Assembly (NCBI RefSeq): GCF_004331485.1
Contig: NZ_SJKD01000010.1
Span: 62,001 to 126,000, forward strand
Source of the DNA: Kribbella capetownensis
Lineage (GTDB): Bacteria > Actinomycetota > Actinomycetes > Propionibacteriales > Kribbellaceae
Direction of reading: 5' to 3'
Length of the DNA: 64,000 nucleotides
Both the position numbers and the translations under genes were made by a program. The notes beneath the pieces are model-generated. The model was not told the origin of the DNA and made no database searches. It saw only the letters and a program-made list of their open reading frames with translations. This document shows positions 51,742 to 60,591 of the stretch, piece by piece; position 1 is the first letter of the stretch; each line of letters starts with the position of its first letter.

Positions 51742-52002
51742 TCAGTCCTCGGCTTCGGCGGCTTCGCGCTCTACTTCGAAGCGGAGTTGCTTGCCGGAGC
51801 GGATGCGTTCGATCGCGGCCAGGCAGGCGTCCTCACTCATGTGGACGCCGATCTCGCCGAGCTTGTGGCGCAGCACCAGCGCGGCGTCCTCGGCGGAGCG
51901 GGAACTGGACTCGTTGATCGCCTCGATCGTTGTCTGGGTAAGCTTCTCGCGGATGTCCGGGTGAACCTCGTGGATCTCGTGCGTGATTCTGAACTCAGTC
52001 AT
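51742..52002 (-). CDS. 86-residue helical protein, unknown
   Basis: This short soluble protein (TEFRITHEIHEVHPDIREKL, ESSSRSAEDAALVLRHKLGE, MSEDACLAAIERIRSG) is followed by an acidic tail. No family was recognised. It is probably monocistronic, ending close to the convergent pyrE gene. Confidence 0.6.
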   Translation of the reverse strand: MTEFRITHEIHEVHPDIREKLTQTTIEAINESSSRSAEDAALVLRHKLGEIGVHMSEDACLAAIERIRSGKQLRFEVEREAAEAED

Positions 52003-52078
52003 CGCGACTCGCTCTCCCTTTCGCCCGCAGGGCGGTCTACTCGACTCAAGCGTAGTGGGCCGGACCCGGTGGGGAAGC

Positions 52079-52567
52079 TCAGACGAGCACTCGATTTACG
52101 AAAGTTTCAAGCCGCGCGGCGAGCCGCTCCGCCCGGACCTGCGGTGGCGCGGTTTCGCCCTGCGGTACCTCGACGTCGCGCAGCCCGCGGATGTACAGCG
52201 AGCAGGCCAGATCCGCGCAGATGTACGTCCCGACCGTGTTGCCCTCGCGGCCCGCCGTACCCGCCCGCCGCGCGGCGAACAGCGCCACGTCGGTCACGTG
52301 GTGCGCGGTGTTGCACAGGTCGCACAGCCCGGTGCCGCGCCGCGGCTTGCCGGTCGCCTGGGTGTTCACCGCGATCCCGGTCACGCCGCCGTCGCGCCGT
52401 ACGACCAGATAGCCGCGGTTCGGCGCCTTCGGGTCGCGCCAGCCCAGGAAGTCCAGCGACTCCCAGGGCAGCTCGGTGAAGCCAGGCGGCGGCGTCATCG
52501 CCTTGACCAGGCTCTTGGTTGAGTTGACGAACGAGCGTCTGATCTCCTCGACGCTGAGCGGTTCCAC
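52079..52567 (-). CDS. FBP-domain (treble-clef zinc finger) protein
   Basis: The protein has 162 residues from the GTG at 52567, preceded by GGAGAA. Signature parts are EEIRRSFVNSTKSLVKAMTP, FLGWRDPKAPNRGYLVV, GLCDLCNTAH and YICADLACSLYIRG; the cysteines form a zinc site. In actinobacteria this fold is the FusB-like ribosome/EF-G binding family, linked in other bacteria to fusidic-acid tolerance. A role at EF-G is therefore the leading guess. Confidence 0.85.
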   Translation of the reverse strand: MEPLSVEEIRRSFVNSTKSLVKAMTPPPGFTELPWESLDFLGWRDPKAPNRGYLVVRRDGGVTGIAVNTQATGKPRRGTGLCDLCNTAHHVTDVALFAARRAGTAGREGNTVGTYICADLACSLYIRGLRDVEVPQGETAPPQVRAERLAARLETFVNRVLV

Positions 52568-52658
52568 GACAGTTCTCCGATCCTTCGACCTGCCATGAGA
52601 CCCGCCCGGCCCCTGACCCCGCAACCGAATATCCCCGTATGGTTGCTGGCAGCAACAG

Positions 52659-53051
52659 TCAGCTGTCGACGTACGCCGTGGTCCGGCCGTCGTCGTGGTT
52701 GCGCAGATCGACGCCGAAATCGACCGACGCCTTCAGCCGGAGCAGCAGTGAGACCTGATCGCTGCCGTCCTGGGCCTCGTCGCAGCTGAGCGTCAGGTCG
52801 GTGCCGCCGGACTCGTCCGGAACCAGCGTGAATGTCCAGGTGTTGCCGAAGTACCGCAGTCGGTAAAGCCGGTCCTGGACCGCCTCCTCGACCTGCGCGT
52901 TGTCGGTGCGCCCGTCGGGCAGGACGAACCGGATCACCCCGTCGGTCTCCCCGGCCTCCACCGCCCAGAACCGCGACCGGCCGGCCGGCGTACTCAACGC
53001 CCGGAACACGTCGTTCGGACCCGACCTGAAGTGCACCTTCCAGTGCGCCAA
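52659..53051 (-). CDS. SRPBCC-fold protein
   Basis: The protein has 130 residues. A TTG start at 53051 is chosen because AGGAGGG lies 9 bp upstream and homologous sequence begins LAHWKVHFRSGPNDVFRALS. The START/polyketide-cyclase-like pattern continues with GRSRFWAVEAGETDGVIRFV, RLYRLRYFGNTWTFTLVP and GTDLTLSCDEA. It probably binds a small hydrophobic ligand; function unknown. Confidence 0.75.
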   Translation of the reverse strand: MAHWKVHFRSGPNDVFRALSTPAGRSRFWAVEAGETDGVIRFVLPDGRTDNAQVEEAVQDRLYRLRYFGNTWTFTLVPDESGGTDLTLSCDEAQDGSDQVSLLLRLKASVDFGVDLRNHDDGRTTAYVDS

Positions 53052-53184
53052 GACCCCATCCCTCCTCAGCTGACGACCAATTCTCTGCCGGCCCGGGCGC
53101 GGCCCGTACCGAGGGTGGACATCTGGCCGCAATGGGTGAAAAGTGGACTATGCAAACTTCAATTAGTTCTCCGGAGGAGCCTCG

Positions 53185-53736
53185 ATGGCCAACCAGTACG
53201 CCGCACTGACCGGCGACTACACGTTCGACACAGCGCACTCGCGGATCGGGTTCGTCGCCCGGCACGCGATGGTGACGAAAGTCCGGGGGTCGTTCAACGA
53301 GTTCGAGGGCTCGGCGCACCTCGACGGGGACAACCCGGCGAACTCGTCCGGGCGGGTGACGGTCCAGGCCAAGAGCATCGACACGCGCAACAGTCAGCGC
53401 GACGAACACCTGCGCAGCAACGACTTCCTCGACATGGACACGCACCCGGAGATCACGTTCGTGTCGACCTCGATCAAGCAGACCGGGGGCGAGACGTTCA
53501 CGGTCGCCGGCGACCTGTCGATCCGCGGGGTGAGCAAGCCGGTCGAGATCGCGTTCGAGTTCACCGGCTCGGCGACCGACCCGATGGGCAACGAGCGGGT
53601 CGGCCTGGAGGGTTCCGTCGTGATCAACCGCAAGGACTTCGGCGTCAGCTGGAACGCGGCGCTCGAGGGCGGCGGCGTGCTGGTCAGCGAGAAGGTCACG
53701 CTGGAGATCGAGGTCTCAGCGATCAAGAACACCTGA
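53185..53736 (+). CDS. YceI-family protein
   Basis: The protein has 183 residues from an ATG preceded by GGAGGA. The lipocalin-like family signature is present: DYTFDTAHSRIGFVARHAMV, VRGSFNEFEGSAHLD, FLDMDTHPEITFVS and DLSIRGVSKPVEIAFEF. These proteins bind polyprenyl-type lipids. There is no export signal, so this is a cytoplasmic form. A terminator hairpin follows. Confidence 0.9.
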   Translation: MANQYAALTGDYTFDTAHSRIGFVARHAMVTKVRGSFNEFEGSAHLDGDNPANSSGRVTVQAKSIDTRNSQRDEHLRSNDFLDMDTHPEITFVSTSIKQTGGETFTVAGDLSIRGVSKPVEIAFEFTGSATDPMGNERVGLEGSVVINRKDFGVSWNAALEGGGVLVSEKVTLEIEVSAIKNT

Positions 53737-53752
53737 CCGCACAGCCCGAGAA

Positions 53753-53793
53753 CAGCAGAGGTCCCGCGACACCCCTCGGCGGGATCTCTGCTG
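53753..53793. terminator. hairpin downstream of the YceI gene
   Basis: CAGCAGAGGTCCCGC pairs with GCGGGATCTCTGCTG (14 of 15 positions) around an 11-base loop, 16 bp after the stop. Confidence 0.75.
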
Positions 53794-53872
53794 TGTTGAG
53801 GTGCGATCACGATCGGGATGGGCGCGGTTGGGCCCGCCCAGCCGGTGGGCAGACTGCAGTTGAGTGCCGGCA

Positions 53873-54036
53873 AGGGCGTGTCTCCCAATCCCACGCCTAC
53901 TGCGCGGCACTCGGCGGGCACCTCGCTGAGCTGGAGCGAAGGGCACGATGAACCACATCGAACCCTCCACTCCAGCTCACCGAGGCACTCCGCCGAGCAC
54001 CTGCTCGCTACGGCGTGGGACTGGGAGACACGCCCT
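53873..54036. repeat. 164-bp imperfect inverted repeat
   Basis: Outer arms AGGGCGTGTCTCCCAATCCC... (53873-53897) and their complement (54012-54036) match at 24 of 25 positions. Inward, the arms continue with roughly 37 of 47 matches, including CTCGGCGG and TGAGCTGGAG, around a loop near 53944-53962. The 318-bp space between the YceI gene and the nuclease-like gene holds this structure and the YceI terminator. It could be a miniature transposable element or a folded transcript; it ends 18 bp before the next ATG. Confidence 0.75.
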
Positions 54037-54054
54037 GGGTCGATTGGTCCGCCG

Positions 54055-54558
54055 ATGATCGACACGCGATGGAAGCGTTGGTTGCTGCCGCTGTTCGGGC
54101 GGCGGCGGGCCGGTCGCCGTACGCCGGAGTCCTTCCGGCCGCGCGGGACGACCTCACGGGTGAGCCGGCTGGCAGCGCGGTACGACGCGGAGGTCGACGA
54201 GGCGCTGCAACGGTTGTGGCCGAAGGCGCGGATCTATCACGATCGCGAGTTCACCCGGGACCGGGCCGACTTCCTGCTGGTGGTGCGCGGCCGCGGCGTG
54301 ATGGTGGAGACGAAGGTGAAGAGCGACCCCGGTCTGTTCCGTGGTTCCACGTTGCCGCCGTTGCTGGACCGGTTGCAGCGTGATGGCCGGCGGCTGGTCG
54401 TCGTACTGAATCAGGGAGACCCGACGCCGGCGCGTGAGTTGATCGCCGCGAAGCTCGGGGACAAGGGCTGCGTGATCGTGTGGTCCGGTCCTGAACATGA
54501 CGCCGACCTCAAGGATGCCGTGGAGGGCCTGCTGCGGCAGATGGTCCGGCACCCGTAG
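54055..54558 (+). CDS. small PD-(D/E)XK nuclease-like protein
   Basis: The protein has 167 residues from the ATG at 54055; the frame upstream runs through the inverted repeat. A basic N-terminus (TRWKRWLLPLFGRRRAGRRT) precedes a restriction-endonuclease-like core: RLWPKARIYHDREFTRDRA, DFLLVVRGRGVMVETKVK (D then E-T-K), and RLVVVLNQGD. Proteins of this shape cut or bind DNA or RNA. Whether it is active, and on what, is unknown. A perfect terminator follows. Confidence 0.68.
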   Translation: MIDTRWKRWLLPLFGRRRAGRRTPESFRPRGTTSRVSRLAARYDAEVDEALQRLWPKARIYHDREFTRDRADFLLVVRGRGVMVETKVKSDPGLFRGSTLPPLLDRLQRDGRRLVVVLNQGDPTPARELIAAKLGDKGCVIVWSGPEHDADLKDAVEGLLRQMVRHP

Positions 54559-54566
54559 CTGACAAC

Positions 54567-54603
54567 GCAGCAGCGCGGAGAGGGTGCCTCTCCGCGCTGC
54601 TGC
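54567..54603. terminator. perfect 17-bp hairpin
   Basis: GCAGCAGCGCGGAGAGG and its complement flank a GTG loop (extendable by one C-G pair), 9 bp after the nuclease-like gene. Confidence 0.8.
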
Positions 54604-54678
54604 GCTCCGGTCGCGAGGTGTGCCGGGTGGCAGCGAACGGAGACGGTGCCCGGGAGGCCCCGGGGTTGGTGCCCTGCG

Positions 54679-55233
54679 TCAGCAGGCGTTGGGAGTCGTG
54701 GTGCCGCCGTCCACGACCCAGCGGCCTTCGAGCTGCTGGACCCGCATCTGGTCCAGCCAGCGCGTGGGAGTCGTGGCTGGACTGACCGAGCGGCCCTTGG
54801 CGTCGACCGTGCGCGCTGCCGTGGTGTCGTAGCAGGCGGAGATGATGACGCCGTTCGCCGCGAGTGTGCGCTTGGCCCACAGGACTTTGGTTGTGCCGGT
54901 GTTGTGCAGCTTCTTCGTGCGGAAGTACCTGGCCTGCGCGCTGATCGCCTGGAAGACCTTCGGCGTCATCACCGGCTGGAGCTGGGTGATCGTCCGGCCG
55001 CCGCTGCGCATCATCTGGTCCAGCGCCGAGCGGTAGTCGTAGTAGGCGTTCACGACCGGGTCGCCGGGTCCCGCGACCTGTCCGGCCAGGCCCTCCTCGG
55101 CCGGCCCGTGCTTGGACGCCCTCTTGGCGCCGGTCGACGAGGCGGCGACGTCGGCGCTGCTGTCGGTGCCACAGCCGGCGAGCAGCAGAACCGGGATCAG
55201 CGCGGCGGTCACCGCCAGGTTCCGAATGCGCAT
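54679..55233 (-). CDS. lipoprotein, unknown function
   Basis: The protein has 184 residues from the ATG at 55233, preceded by GGAGGTT. The signal peptide RIRNLAVTAALIPVLLLAGC ends in a lipobox. The mature domain (DPVVNAYYDYRSALDQMMRS, MTPKVFQAISAQARYFRT, AANGVIISACYDTTAARTVD) has a mixed NTF2/Mce-associated-like look and a C-terminal cysteine (PNAC) that could bridge to CYD. No function can be assigned. It diverges from the sensor operon across a region with a Crp-type site. Confidence 0.75.
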   Translation of the reverse strand: MRIRNLAVTAALIPVLLLAGCGTDSSADVAASSTGAKRASKHGPAEEGLAGQVAGPGDPVVNAYYDYRSALDQMMRSGGRTITQLQPVMTPKVFQAISAQARYFRTKKLHNTGTTKVLWAKRTLAANGVIISACYDTTAARTVDAKGRSVSPATTPTRWLDQMRVQQLEGRWVVDGGTTTPNAC

Positions 55234-55352
55234 GGTGTCCGAACCTCCAGTCGGGCGCGGCGTGGCCGCTCGCACCATCGGGCGCTCAGGATGTGTACTG
55301 AAGTCGTTGACGCCGTTCGGCACTGACCGTGTAACGCCGCCGCACGGACCGT

Positions 55353-55374
55353 GGTCACTGTGACCTGGATCACA
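55353..55374. promoter_or_regulatory. Crp/Fnr-type operator with overlapping palindrome
   Basis: TGTGACCTGGATCACA (55359-55374) matches TGTGAN6TCACA exactly, the consensus for Crp-family regulators. A 13-base palindrome GGTCACTGTGACC (55353-55365) overlaps it. The position lies between the divergent lipoprotein gene (start 55233) and the sensor operon (start 55493). Confidence 0.6.
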
Positions 55375-55376
55375 GC

Positions 55377-55396
55377 GCACCCCTAGGGCACCCCTA
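55377..55396. promoter_or_regulatory. direct repeat GCACCCCTA spaced by one helical turn
   Basis: GCACCCCTA occurs at 55377-55385 and 55388-55396, start to start 11 bp, immediately beside the Crp-type box. Direct repeats on one face of the helix are typical of response-regulator binding. The regulator encoded at 57279 is a candidate. Confidence 0.4.
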
Positions 55397-55492
55397 CCGC
55401 AGTACTGGATCCGAGTTGGCTCCCTGGCCGGATGTATAGGCGACCGCCGATTCTTAGCCTCGATCTCAGGACTTGAGACCGAGGGAGCGACG

Positions 55493-56077
55493 ATGACGGA
55501 CACACAGACCACCGGCGGGATCCGCCCGAACAGACCGCTATCCGGGCACCGGTCCGGCTTGATCAGCCGGTTGCTGCGCTCGATCGGGTACGACGCTCTG
55601 CTCGTGCCGATCGGCGCGCTCACGATGGCCGACGCGGTGATGGGGGAGAACGAGAAGGCGTACGGCCGATGGTCGAAGCTGGCCCGGCTCCGGCAGCGGG
55701 AACGACGGCCGGGGACTGCTGCGATTCTCGGGCACGGGTTCATGAGTTCGGTCCTGGGTCTGCTCAGCTGGTTCCTCGGCATGCTCTGGGTGATGGCGGT
55801 CGTCCGGGGCCCGTTCTACGGGTTCGTGGAGGATGGGCCGTTCGGTCCGGGCACGTGGGGCGGCCCGACCAAGGCCGGGGCCTGGGCTGTGCACGCGGCG
55901 GTCGCCGTGCCGATCATCCTCGCGCTGCCGTTCGTGCTCCGCGGGATCGCGCTGCTGCACGTCGCGTTGATCCGGCGGCTCTTCGGACTGCGCGCCGCAT
56001 GGTGGGTGCTCCCGGCAACTATCACCGTATGCGCGGGCGGGCTGCTGTTTCTCTGGGCCTGGATCGAGCAACTGTGA
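55493..56077 (+). CDS. membrane sensor-domain-like protein
   Basis: The protein has 194 residues. A polar N-terminus is followed by membrane segments near residues 35-50, 80-105, 133-155 and 170-190, with a short extracytoplasmic stretch (GPFYGFVEDGPFGPGTWGG). It resembles the stand-alone or fused sensor module that precedes actinobacterial HisKA_3 kinases. The kinase gene begins 12 bp downstream, so it probably supplies or modifies that kinase's signal input (inference). Confidence 0.7.
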   Translation: MTDTQTTGGIRPNRPLSGHRSGLISRLLRSIGYDALLVPIGALTMADAVMGENEKAYGRWSKLARLRQRERRPGTAAILGHGFMSSVLGLLSWFLGMLWVMAVVRGPFYGFVEDGPFGPGTWGGPTKAGAWAVHAAVAVPIILALPFVLRGIALLHVALIRRLFGLRAAWWVLPATITVCAGGLLFLWAWIEQL

Positions 56078-56089
56078 AAGAGTCCGATC

Positions 56090-57307
56090 GTGACCGTTGA
56101 GCAGCAGGTCCTCGGCCCTTGGCCGCGTGGACGCTGGGCCTGGGTAGCGGGTCTCGGTGTCGCCGCGCTGGTGGTGCTCACGGTGATGGATCTCGGCCAG
56201 CACTACGACGTACCACTCGGAGCTGTGCTAGCGCTTGGTCTGGCGCGTGGGCTCGGACTCGCGCTGGCCTGGCCGCGGCCGCGCGCCGCGCTGGTTGTGT
56301 CCCTGGTCGTCACGGCGATCACGGCTGCGGCGACCACACCGGTCAGCGCGGACGAGCCTTGGCCGTGGGCAGTGACCGCGGTGTTCGGCTACTCGTTCGT
56401 CCTGGCGATCACCGGGGCGCGCGCGATCGGACGTCGGGAGCTCGTCGGCTGGTGGGCCGTCGCCCAAGTCGTCGGGCTGGTCGCCGCGCTGTTGTCGCCG
56501 GACCGCGCTCGCTGGCCCGGGCTGCTGACCGCGGCCGTGCTGACGGCGATCGCCGTCGTGGTCGCCGACCTCCTCCGCTCACGCGCGGAGACCAGCCGCC
56601 GTCTGGTCGAGCAGGAAGGCATCAGCAAGACCGAGCGCGCGGAGCGGGCGCGGCTGCAGGAACGGGCGCGGATAGCGCGCGAACTGCACGATGTCGTCGC
56701 GCACCACCTGTCCGTCGTGGTCGTGCGGGCCGATAGTGCGCCACACCGGTTGCAGGATCTGCCGGACGACGTACAGCAGGAATTCGCGGCGATCGCCGAC
56801 GACGCGCGGTCGTCGTTGACCGAGATGCGCCGCGTACTCCGGCTGCTCCGGGATCAGCCGCTGGAGCAACCGCCCATCGGCGAGCTCGGACCGCAGCCCG
56901 GCCTGGAACAGCTGGAGGAGCTCGTCGCCAGCACCCGCCGAGCCGGTGCGGACGTACAACTCGAGTCCGCGATCCCTGACGGACTCGATCCGGCCGTCGA
57001 GTTGACGGCGTACCGCGTGATCCAGGAGGCGCTGAGCAACGCCGTACGCCACGCGCCCGAGGCCGCGATCAGGGTGAAGGTACGGCGGTCAGGCGGCGAC
57101 CTGGCCATCAGAGTGTGGAACAGCCCAGGAACGGCTCAGCCGACACCCGGCAGCGGCCACGGACTGGTGGGGATGCGGGAACGGGTCGCGCTGGTCGACG
57201 GTGTCGTGAGCACCGGTGCGACCCCTGAAGGCGGTTATCTGGTCGAGGTGGCCTTACCGGTCGGGGAGGTGGTGGCGAGTGGCGATCAAGGTGCTGGTGG
57301 TCGATGA
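56090..57307 (+). CDS. sensor histidine kinase (HisKA_3)
   Basis: The protein has 405 residues with a GTG start. The N-terminal about 160 residues contain five membrane helices with little extracellular sequence. A coiled coil leads to the phosphotransfer box RIARELHDVVAHHLSVVVV with H200. The ATPase domain has EALSNAVRHAPEA, then RVWNSPG and GHGLVGMRERVALVDG. It overlaps its response regulator gene by 29 bp, a standard pairing. Confidence 0.92.
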   Translation: MTVEQQVLGPWPRGRWAWVAGLGVAALVVLTVMDLGQHYDVPLGAVLALGLARGLGLALAWPRPRAALVVSLVVTAITAAATTPVSADEPWPWAVTAVFGYSFVLAITGARAIGRRELVGWWAVAQVVGLVAALLSPDRARWPGLLTAAVLTAIAVVVADLLRSRAETSRRLVEQEGISKTERAERARLQERARIARELHDVVAHHLSVVVVRADSAPHRLQDLPDDVQQEFAAIADDARSSLTEMRRVLRLLRDQPLEQPPIGELGPQPGLEQLEELVASTRRAGADVQLESAIPDGLDPAVELTAYRVIQEALSNAVRHAPEAAIRVKVRRSGGDLAIRVWNSPGTAQPTPGSGHGLVGMRERVALVDGVVSTGATPEGGYLVEVALPVGEVVASGDQGAGGR

Positions 57308-57944
57308 CCAGGAGGTCGTGCGGGCTGGGTTCAGCGCGTTGCTGGCTGCCCAGCCGGATCTCGAGGTCGTCGGGCAGGCCGGTGACGGAGCTGAGGCGAT
57401 CGAGCTGACCAAGTCCCTCGAGCCTGACGTCATCCTGATGGACGTCAGGATGCCCGTTCTCGACGGTCTGGCTGCCACTCGGCGGATCCTCGCGGATGCG
57501 ACACCGGGCGAGCCGCCGCGCGTCATCATGCTGACGACCTTCGACCTCGACGACTACGTGTATGCCGCACTCCGCGCCGGTGCGAGTGGCTTCCTCCTCA
57601 AGCACTCGTCGCCCGACGAGCTGGCCGCCGCAGTCCGCGTGGTCGCGGCCGGCGATGCGCTGCTGGCTCCGTCGGTCACTCGCCGGCTGGTGGAGGACTT
57701 CGCCAAGGTCCAGCCGGTCGTACCGATCACTCCGGTCCACCTCACACCGCGGGAGTCCGACGTACTGCGGCTTGTCGCGCGCGGACTGACGAACCGGCAG
57801 ATCGCAGACAAGCTGGTGCTGGCCGAGCAGACGGTGAAGTCGCACGTGAGCAACATCCTGACCAAGCTGGACCTGCGGGATCGCGCACAGGTAGTGGTGT
57901 ACGCCTACGAAGCCGGTGTCGTGGTGCCGGGCCCACGACGGTGA
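57279..57944 (+). CDS. NarL/LuxR-type response regulator
   Basis: The protein has 221 residues from the GTG at 57279, preceded by GGGGAGG; it starts inside the kinase gene. The receiver has D9-D10, phosphoacceptor D55 (ILMDVRMP) and GFLLKHSS. The LuxR helix-turn-helix is LTPRESDVLRLVARGLTNRQ and TVKSHVSNIL. It may bind the direct repeat at 55377 to control its own operon. Confidence 0.93.
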   Translation: MAIKVLVVDDQEVVRAGFSALLAAQPDLEVVGQAGDGAEAIELTKSLEPDVILMDVRMPVLDGLAATRRILADATPGEPPRVIMLTTFDLDDYVYAALRAGASGFLLKHSSPDELAAAVRVVAAGDALLAPSVTRRLVEDFAKVQPVVPITPVHLTPRESDVLRLVARGLTNRQIADKLVLAEQTVKSHVSNILTKLDLRDRAQVVVYAYEAGVVVPGPRR

Positions 57945-57957
57945 AAGGAATGTGTGG

Positions 57958-58317
57958 ATGGACGTCCTGGAGCGGGTACGGGCGCTTTGCCTCGCACTGC
58001 CGGAGGTGACCGAGCGGCCGAGTCACGGCGAACCGACCTGGTTCGTCCGGGACAAGAAGGTGTTCGTCATGTACGCCAACCAGCACCACGACGACCGGGT
58101 CGGGTTCTGGTGCGCGGCACCGCCCGGCGTCCAGCAGTCGCTGGTCGAGGAGGATCCGGAGCACTTCTACCGGCCGCCGTACGTCGGCCACCGCGGCTGG
58201 CTCGGCGTGTACCTGGACGTCGACACGATCGACTGGGGGCACCTCGAAGACATCGTCGAGGACGCCTACCGCCAGATCGCACCGAAGACCCTGATCGCCC
58301 GGCTGGACGAGACCTAG
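57958..58317 (+). CDS. MmcQ/YjbR-family DNA-binding-like protein
   Basis: The protein has 119 residues from the ATG at 57958, preceded by AAAGGA. The family pattern is CLALPEVTERPSHGEPTWFV, KVFVMYANQHHD, FYRPPYVGHRGWLGVYLD and the terminal IAPKTLIARLDE. The double-wing fold is thought to bind DNA, but the role is unknown. It converges on the next gene with a 4-bp overlap of stop codons. Confidence 0.88.
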   Translation: MDVLERVRALCLALPEVTERPSHGEPTWFVRDKKVFVMYANQHHDDRVGFWCAAPPGVQQSLVEEDPEHFYRPPYVGHRGWLGVYLDVDTIDWGHLEDIVEDAYRQIAPKTLIARLDET

Positions 58318-59000
58318 TCCGTCAGCGCCACGTCGGTCTGCTGCAGGTGGGGGATCTCCGGGCTCCAGAGATCGGCGTGCTCAGGTGACGGCCACGTCCA
58401 CGACCGGACCTGTGCGTCGCTCCGGCGGCCGAAGACCGCCCGGAACAGCTCGTACGACGACGTCCGCGCCTCGGCGACGGGATCGCCCGACCCGAGCTGG
58501 TAGGTCCCATCCGGTGTGACGATGGAGAGCGATCCCTGCACGTCCTCCGACGGCGGATCGGACAGCAGCCACTCCAGTGTGCCGATCCACAGCTCCGACG
58601 GTGGTCGCTGCCCGGTCCCGAGCGCTCCATGCAGGTCGGCCTCGTGCGTCCCGGAGTCGACCCACGGATTGCACACGAGCGGATTCGAGGTCGTCTCGCC
58701 GAGAATCACGCGCTCGAGTGCCGGTCCGGTCTCCGCCCACTCGTCGAGGATCGCGTCGATCGGCATCGAACGGCGTGCGTCCACTTGCACCGCGGTCCAC
58801 GGCGGCCGAGGCGCGCCCTGGACGTTGCCCGCGGCGAAGTCGGCGGCCACTCCGGCGAGGTGGGACACCAGGTTGTGCACGGTCCACTCCGGGCAGGCCG
58901 GCACCTGGCGGTCCAGGTCAGCCGCGTCGAGACCGCGGATGGCAGCGGTCACCCGTTCCCGGGTCGCGCGGTACAGCTCTGCGCTGGTCGTCGAGTCCAT
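58314..59000 (-). CDS. maleylpyruvate isomerase family (mycothiol-dependent, DinB-like) protein
   Basis: The protein has 228 residues from the ATG at 59000, preceded by AAGGAGG. The N-terminal DinB-type helix bundle has VPACPEWTVHNLVSHLAGV and the metal-binding-type histidine in GTHEADLHGAL. It belongs to the TIGR03083-type actinobacterial family, in which some members are mycothiol-dependent isomerases or thiol transferases. The particular reaction is unknown. Confidence 0.83.
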   Translation of the reverse strand: MDSTTSAELYRATRERVTAAIRGLDAADLDRQVPACPEWTVHNLVSHLAGVAADFAAGNVQGAPRPPWTAVQVDARRSMPIDAILDEWAETGPALERVILGETTSNPLVCNPWVDSGTHEADLHGALGTGQRPPSELWIGTLEWLLSDPPSEDVQGSLSIVTPDGTYQLGSGDPVAEARTSSYELFRAVFGRRSDAQVRSWTWPSPEHADLWSPEIPHLQQTDVALTD

Positions 59001-59072
59001 CACTACCTCCTTTGCTCATGATGACGAACGAACGCGCTCCGGATCGACAACTGCGCCGGATAGGGTGACGCG

Positions 59073-60539
59073 ATGGTGAAGGGTGGGGTCGGGCCGCGAC
59101 TGGCCATTGCGCTGGCGTTCGGCAGTTCGGGCGCCGTCATGGTGCTGGAACTGGTCTCGTTGCGGCTCGTGGCGCCGTACATCGGGCTGACGCTGGAGAC
59201 GAATACGGCGGTGATCGGCGTCGCGCTGGCCGCGATCGCCACCGGTGCCGCGCTGGGTGGTCGCTTCGCGGACGCGGTCCCGCCGGCCCGGACGCTGGGT
59301 CCGTTGACGATCTTCGCCGGTGCGCTGGTGATGCTGGTGCTTCCGGTTGTGCGCTGGACCGGTGAGGGGTTGCGGGGCGGTGGCACTGACCTGGTGTTCC
59401 TCGTGCTGGCGATCGCCCTGTTCGTGCCGGCGTCGCTGCTCGCGGCGGTGACGCCGATGGTGACCAAGCTGCGGCTGGAGTCACTGGCCGAGACCGGCAC
59501 GGTGGTCGGCCGCCTGTCGGCGTACGCGACTGTCGGCGGGATCGCGGGCACGGTGCTGACTGGGTTCGTGTTCGTGGCGAAGACCCCGATCAGCACGATC
59601 GTGCTCACCCTCGGCGGTCTGCTGGTCGTCGCCGGTGCGGCCCTGACCGTCGTACTGCGAGGTCGTCAGGCGGCCGTGAAACCGGTGGCGCTGGCGCTGA
59701 TCGGTGCCACCCTGACGATCGTCGCGCCGCGGCCGTGTGAGGTGGAGACGGCGTACCACTGTGCTCGCGTGGTGGCGGATCCGAACCGGGAGGGTGGACG
59801 CACGCTGTACCTCGACCAGCTGCGGCACTCGTACGTCGATCTGGACGACCCGACACATCTGGAGTTCGAGTACATCAAGAACTTCGCGGCCGCGATCGAC
59901 GGCAGTTGGCCGGCCACCAAGTCGCTGGACGCGCTGCATGTCGGTGGTGGCGGGCTGACCATGCCGCGGTATCTGACCGCGACCCGGCCGGGCACCCACA
60001 ACAAGGTGTACGAGATCGACTCCGCGGTCGTCGAGCTGGACCAGAAACAGCTGGGTGTGCGGACCGGACCGGATCTCGATGTCGTCGTCCGGGACGGCCG
60101 GCTCGGCGTGCGCGACGAGGCGACGGACAGCCGCGACCTGGTGATCATGGACGCGTTCAGCGGTCTGTCGGTGCCGTGGCACCTGACCACGCGCGAGCTG
60201 GTCGCCGACGTACGCCGGGTGTTGCGTCCGGACGGGGTGTACCTGATCAACGTGATCGACTTCGGCGAGGCCGCGTTCCTCAAGGCGGAGATCGCGACGG
60301 TCGCCGCGGAGTTCCCGCAGGTCGCGGTGGTCGCGCGCAAGGACGAGCTCGCCGGGCGGAGCGGTGGCAACTTCGTGCTGGTCGCTTCGGATCGGCCGAT
60401 CGAGCTGGCGGCGATCGCGGCCAAGGTCGAGCCGGCGATGCAGGTGCAACAGGATCTGACCGGATTCGTCGGCAACGCGCCGGTGCTCACCGACGACTAT
60501 GCGCCGGTCGACCAGTTGCTCACGCCGTACGTCAGCTGA
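59073..60539 (+). CDS. membrane-fused spermidine synthase-like protein
   Basis: The protein has 488 residues. Residues 1 to about 210 hold seven membrane helices ([20 protein letters not shown] and [20 protein letters not shown]). The rest is a spermidine-synthase-like Rossmann domain: [71 protein letters not shown]. The canonical DxGGGDG motif reads HVGGGGL, so aminopropyl transfer is uncertain. A methyl- or aminopropyl-transfer on another substrate is possible. Confidence 0.85.
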   Translation: MVKGGVGPRLAIALAFGSSGAVMVLELVSLRLVAPYIGLTLETNTAVIGVALAAIATGAALGGRFADAVPPARTLGPLTIFAGALVMLVLPVVRWTGEGLRGGGTDLVFLVLAIALFVPASLLAAVTPMVTKLRLESLAETGTVVGRLSAYATVGGIAGTVLTGFVFVAKTPISTIVLTLGGLLVVAGAALTVVLRGRQAAVKPVALALIGATLTIVAPRPCEVETAYHCARVVADPNREGGRTLYLDQLRHSYVDLDDPTHLEFEYIKNFAAAIDGSWPATKSLDALHVGGGGLTMPRYLTATRPGTHNKVYEIDSAVVELDQKQLGVRTGPDLDVVVRDGRLGVRDEATDSRDLVIMDAFSGLSVPWHLTTRELVADVRRVLRPDGVYLINVIDFGEAAFLKAEIATVAAEFPQVAVVARKDELAGRSGGNFVLVASDRPIELAAIAAKVEPAMQVQQDLTGFVGNAPVLTDDYAPVDQLLTPYVS

Positions 60540-60591
60540 GACACGAGCCGCCGGAGTTGTGCTCCGGGGCGCGGGCTTGTTGCATGAGGTC

